From assembly GCA_903825095.1 (NCBI GenBank), contig CAIJZF010000333.1, positions 1-8,226 on the forward strand: a stretch of 8,226 bases of DNA, read 5' to 3'. The position numbers were made by a program, and so were the translations under genes. Below the pieces are notes generated by a model that saw nothing but the letters and a program-made list of their open reading frames with translations, had not been told where the DNA came from and searched no databases. This DNA is from an uncultured Bacteroidota bacterium. GTDB lineage: Bacteria > Bacteroidota > Bacteroidia > Chitinophagales > Chitinophagaceae. Of the stretch, positions 7,301-8,226 are shown in pieces; the stretch's first letter is position 1; each line of letters starts with the position of its first letter.

Positions 7301-7907
7301 GGGTGAAGTGAATCCAACAGCCATTGAAGCCTATACTGAAATGAAAAAGCGTTATGATTTCATCTTAGAACAAAAGAATGACTTAGTAACTGCTAAAGAA
7401 AGTTTAATGCTAACTATTCAAGAAGTAGAAGCGACAGCCAATAAAGCCTTCTTAGAAACTTATAATCAAGCAAGAGAAAACTTCCAAAAGGTATTTAAAG
7501 CCTTATTTACAGAAGAAGATTCTTGTGACTTAATATTAGTAGATCCTGAAAACTTAGCCGACACTGCAGTGGAAATTGTAGCTCGTCCTAAGGGTAAGAA
7601 ACCTTCTTCTATTAGTCAATTAAGTGGAGGAGAGAGAACTTTAACAGCCACTGCAATGTTATTTGCCATTTATTTAATTAAGCCAGCACCATTCTGTATA
7701 TTAGATGAGGTTGATGCGCCATTAGATGATGCCAACGTAGGTAAGTTTACACAAATGATTCAGAAATTTAGTGATAAATCTCAATTCATTATTGTAACGC
7801 ACAATAAGCAAACCATGAGTGCTGTGGATGTTATTTATGGTGTGACCATGCAGGAGCCTGGTGTAAGTAAGCTAGTTCCTGTTGACTTTAGAAGTTTGAG
7901 TAACTAA
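4389..7907 (+). CDS. smc: Chromosome segregation ATPase SMC
   Basis: SMC forms the ring-shaped condensin ATPase that organises and segregates the chromosome with ScpA and ScpB, which are not in this window. The protein is 1172 residues, normal for bacterial SMC. The N-terminal head starts MRLKSLEIKGFKSF and has Walker A GPNGCGKS (31-38) and Gln51. Arm coiled coils run roughly 165-500 and 675-1010, rich in Glu, Gln, Lys, Leu and Ala. The hinge spans about 505-670, from GYPESV (505-510) to the Gly-rich GKYTLTGGSVG (645-655). The C-terminal head has the signature LSGGE (1078-1082), Walker B FCILDEVDAPLDD (from 1102, Glu1107 catalytic) and His1138. All catalytic elements are present, so the protein should be active. 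The start is GTG at 4389: the canonical SMC N-terminus begins exactly there, so no other start fits. The head motifs and central hinge rule out RecN, SbcC and MukB. A strong terminator follows. Confidence 0.97.
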   Translation: MRLKSLEIKGFKSFADKTIVSFDEGITGIIGPNGCGKSNIIDSIRWVIGEQKISALRSENLDSLVFNGSKTRSASSMAEVSLTFENTKNLLPTEFSTITVTRRFYKNGESEYRLNDVACRLKDIHNLFLDTGVSTDSYAIIELGMVDDIIKDKDNSRRRMLEQAAGITIYKTRKKEAKNKLDATEQDLARIEDLLFEINNQLKTLENQAKKAEKYFEIKKDYKDTAIELAKASLEGFNISYKELNDQQEAETDKKFQLEAAIALEEAALEQERVVFIEKEKGLQSLQHQYNDSLSTLRTKENDKNLAAQRLDYLNDKEASLQEFLLKAEGQLKTIGDSIEYTKLQVVEEEKIYQDFKTRVDQSQTALTEKRDSFDSQRSILDNLRQSYQQIQRNQFDAEKKVAVSDTSIQNVQRSHQQLEEEQNHRVGQISDITSQLASKEADLESKKANLAALQIQHDNARASIFETQEQLEILRSELAEQTRKLDAKKNEYDLLKSLVDSMEGYPESVKFLHKNTGWNHQAPILSDILYVQEAYRAAVENVLEPYLNYYVVNDLKEGMQAVQLLDDNKKGKANFFLLDQLNGASANTAPANTIAALSVIEIDSKYSALANHLLGNVFIAENESALSGDYAGIILEKTGKYVRGKYTLTGGSVGLFEGKKIGRAKNLEKLLEDIQAQEKVVNDLKATIQTQHNSVLQFNELLKENEIRATEQSVNTLINEVFANKNRLENLQLAQSAAIIKLKEFEDKITEEHTAIADTRIALEALNLSLQQTQSNLNDVELAYQAAEQAYHLASGEFNEMNLQLTKQYSKIEALQQEVLFKENQLNDLHAQIQTNSVQLTEASAAIVDSRAELAQLEEDLVKLLKTKEDEESILNEADQAYYNLRNNLQEKESALRMQIKSKELIDQLINEIKDQLNNLKLQLSGMKERLNVEFKVELEEILDEGRATEISLEELQASADRMKKRLENMGEVNPTAIEAYTEMKKRYDFILEQKNDLVTAKESLMLTIQEVEATANKAFLETYNQARENFQKVFKALFTEEDSCDLILVDPENLADTAVEIVARPKGKKPSSISQLSGGERTLTATAMLFAIYLIKPAPFCILDEVDAPLDDANVGKFTQMIQKFSDKSQFIIVTHNKQTMSAVDVIYGVTMQEPGVSKLVPVDFRSLSN

Positions 7908-7928
7908 CCTATTTTATAAATTCGCTTT

Positions 7929-7962
7929 AAGAGTCCTTGGTAGTAATACTAGGGGCTCTTTT
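7929..7962 (+). terminator. Intrinsic terminator after smc
   Basis: Arms 7929-7942 and 7947-7960 pair over 14 positions with no bulge (three are G-U wobbles), closed by a GTAA tetraloop of the stable GNRA type at 7943-7946. A T run (7959-7962) and then AATTT follow, as expected for a rho-independent terminator. It starts 22 bases after the smc stop codon. Confidence 0.85.
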
Positions 7963-7969
7963 AATTTAG
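7937..7969 (+). promoter_or_regulatory. Possible promoter of the right-edge gene, overlapping the terminator
   Basis: TTG at 7937-7939 and TAATTTAG at 7962-7969 (one mismatch to TAnnTTTG) are 22 bases apart. The predicted start near 7973 would leave a leader of about nine bases before the ATG at 7982. The -33 element lies inside the smc terminator stem. Only 21 bases separate the stem from the ATG, so any promoter of this gene must overlap the terminator, but the boxes are imperfect. Confidence 0.3.
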
Positions 7970-7981
7970 AACCTTTTTTGA

Positions 7982-8226
7982 ATGATTAAGTCTGCCATCA
8001 TATTATTCCTTACCTGTTTTCTATTATACCTACCTTTTAGTAGGGTGCCAGATTATTTCGATAGTGAAACAGCTCCTGGTATTATTATAAAGGAAGGTAC
8101 GGGGACAGGGACTAAGATAATGGCTGTCTATTCTGAATATGGCAAAGAGTATAAGCTTGAATTAGATAGCGCAAACTACACTACTAAAATAGGGCAGAAG
8201 CTTGAAGTAATCTATGAATTAAGCGA
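7982..8226 (+). CDS. Partial secreted or membrane-anchored protein, unknown function (first 81 residues)
   Basis: An ATG at 7982 opens a frame that runs uninterrupted to the window edge; the codon directly before it is TGA, so no in-frame start exists upstream. The N-terminus, MIKSAIILFLTCFLLYLPFS, has one Lys followed by a hydrophobic run at about residues 4-19, consistent with a signal peptide or membrane anchor. After it comes a region that looks like a small beta domain: alternating Ile/Val/Tyr, a Gly/Thr-rich turn, then KEYKLELDS and KIGQKLEVIYELS. The pattern 'time-varying strand, Tyr-rich strand, then vG-k-v-V-Y' resembles DUF3592-type extracellular domains, but I hold this only as a tentative likeness. 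The C-terminus is outside the window, so length and full domain content cannot be judged. It is separated from smc by a strong terminator and probably forms its own unit. Confidence 0.65.
   Translation, partial: MIKSAIILFLTCFLLYLPFSRVPDYFDSETAPGIIIKEGTGTGTKIMAVYSEYGKEYKLELDSANYTTKIGQKLEVIYELS

Noticed and set aside
7112..7324. 70-codon minus-strand frame inside smc
   Set aside because: Antisense to the SMC coiled coil, with a Ser/Phe/Leu-rich product typical of shadow frames.
4900..7400. Repetitive-looking Glu/Gln/Lys/Leu-rich sequence in smc
   Set aside because: This is normal heptad composition of SMC coiled-coil arms; no exact DNA repeat was seen.

Overview
This window looks like ordinary chromosome from a Bacteroidota bacterium, probably of the Chitinophagaceae or a related family. 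The DNA is AT-rich. There are no clear Shine-Dalgarno sequences. Promoter -7 boxes follow the Bacteroidota pattern TAnnTTTG. The PurM and SMC proteins have the sequence style of that phylum. The family-level placement is inference.

Layout. At the left edge is the N-terminal part of a small membrane-anchored protein on the minus strand (1-213). It is divergent from holA (358-1377, +), the DNA polymerase III delta subunit that loads the sliding clamp. holA converges on ribF (1404-2348, -), a bifunctional riboflavin kinase/FAD synthetase. ribF is divergent from purM (2417-3595, +), the AIR synthetase of purine synthesis. Their two promoters overlap in a compact, nearly symmetric 35-bp element (2365-2399). 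ftsE (3621-4295, +) follows purM after 25 bp and is probably co-transcribed with it. smc (4389-7907, +), the chromosome condensation ATPase, has its own likely promoter and a GTG start. A strong intrinsic terminator (7929-7962) follows smc. The right edge holds the first 81 codons of a secreted or membrane-anchored protein of unknown function (from 7982).

How the genes relate. The complete genes are all housekeeping: clamp loading, flavin cofactors, purine synthesis, division/envelope ABC ATPase and chromosome segregation. They do not form one pathway. The purM-ftsE pair is the only likely operon inside the window. No gap exceeds 300 bases; the longest is 144 bp, between the left-edge gene and holA. 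I saw no RNA genes, mobile elements, CRISPR arrays, phage genes or defence system. I found no convincing undescribed system. The points worth a second look are mostly regulatory architecture: a symmetric divergent promoter, a possibly leaderless holA, a promoter overlapping a terminator, and ftsE without ftsX.
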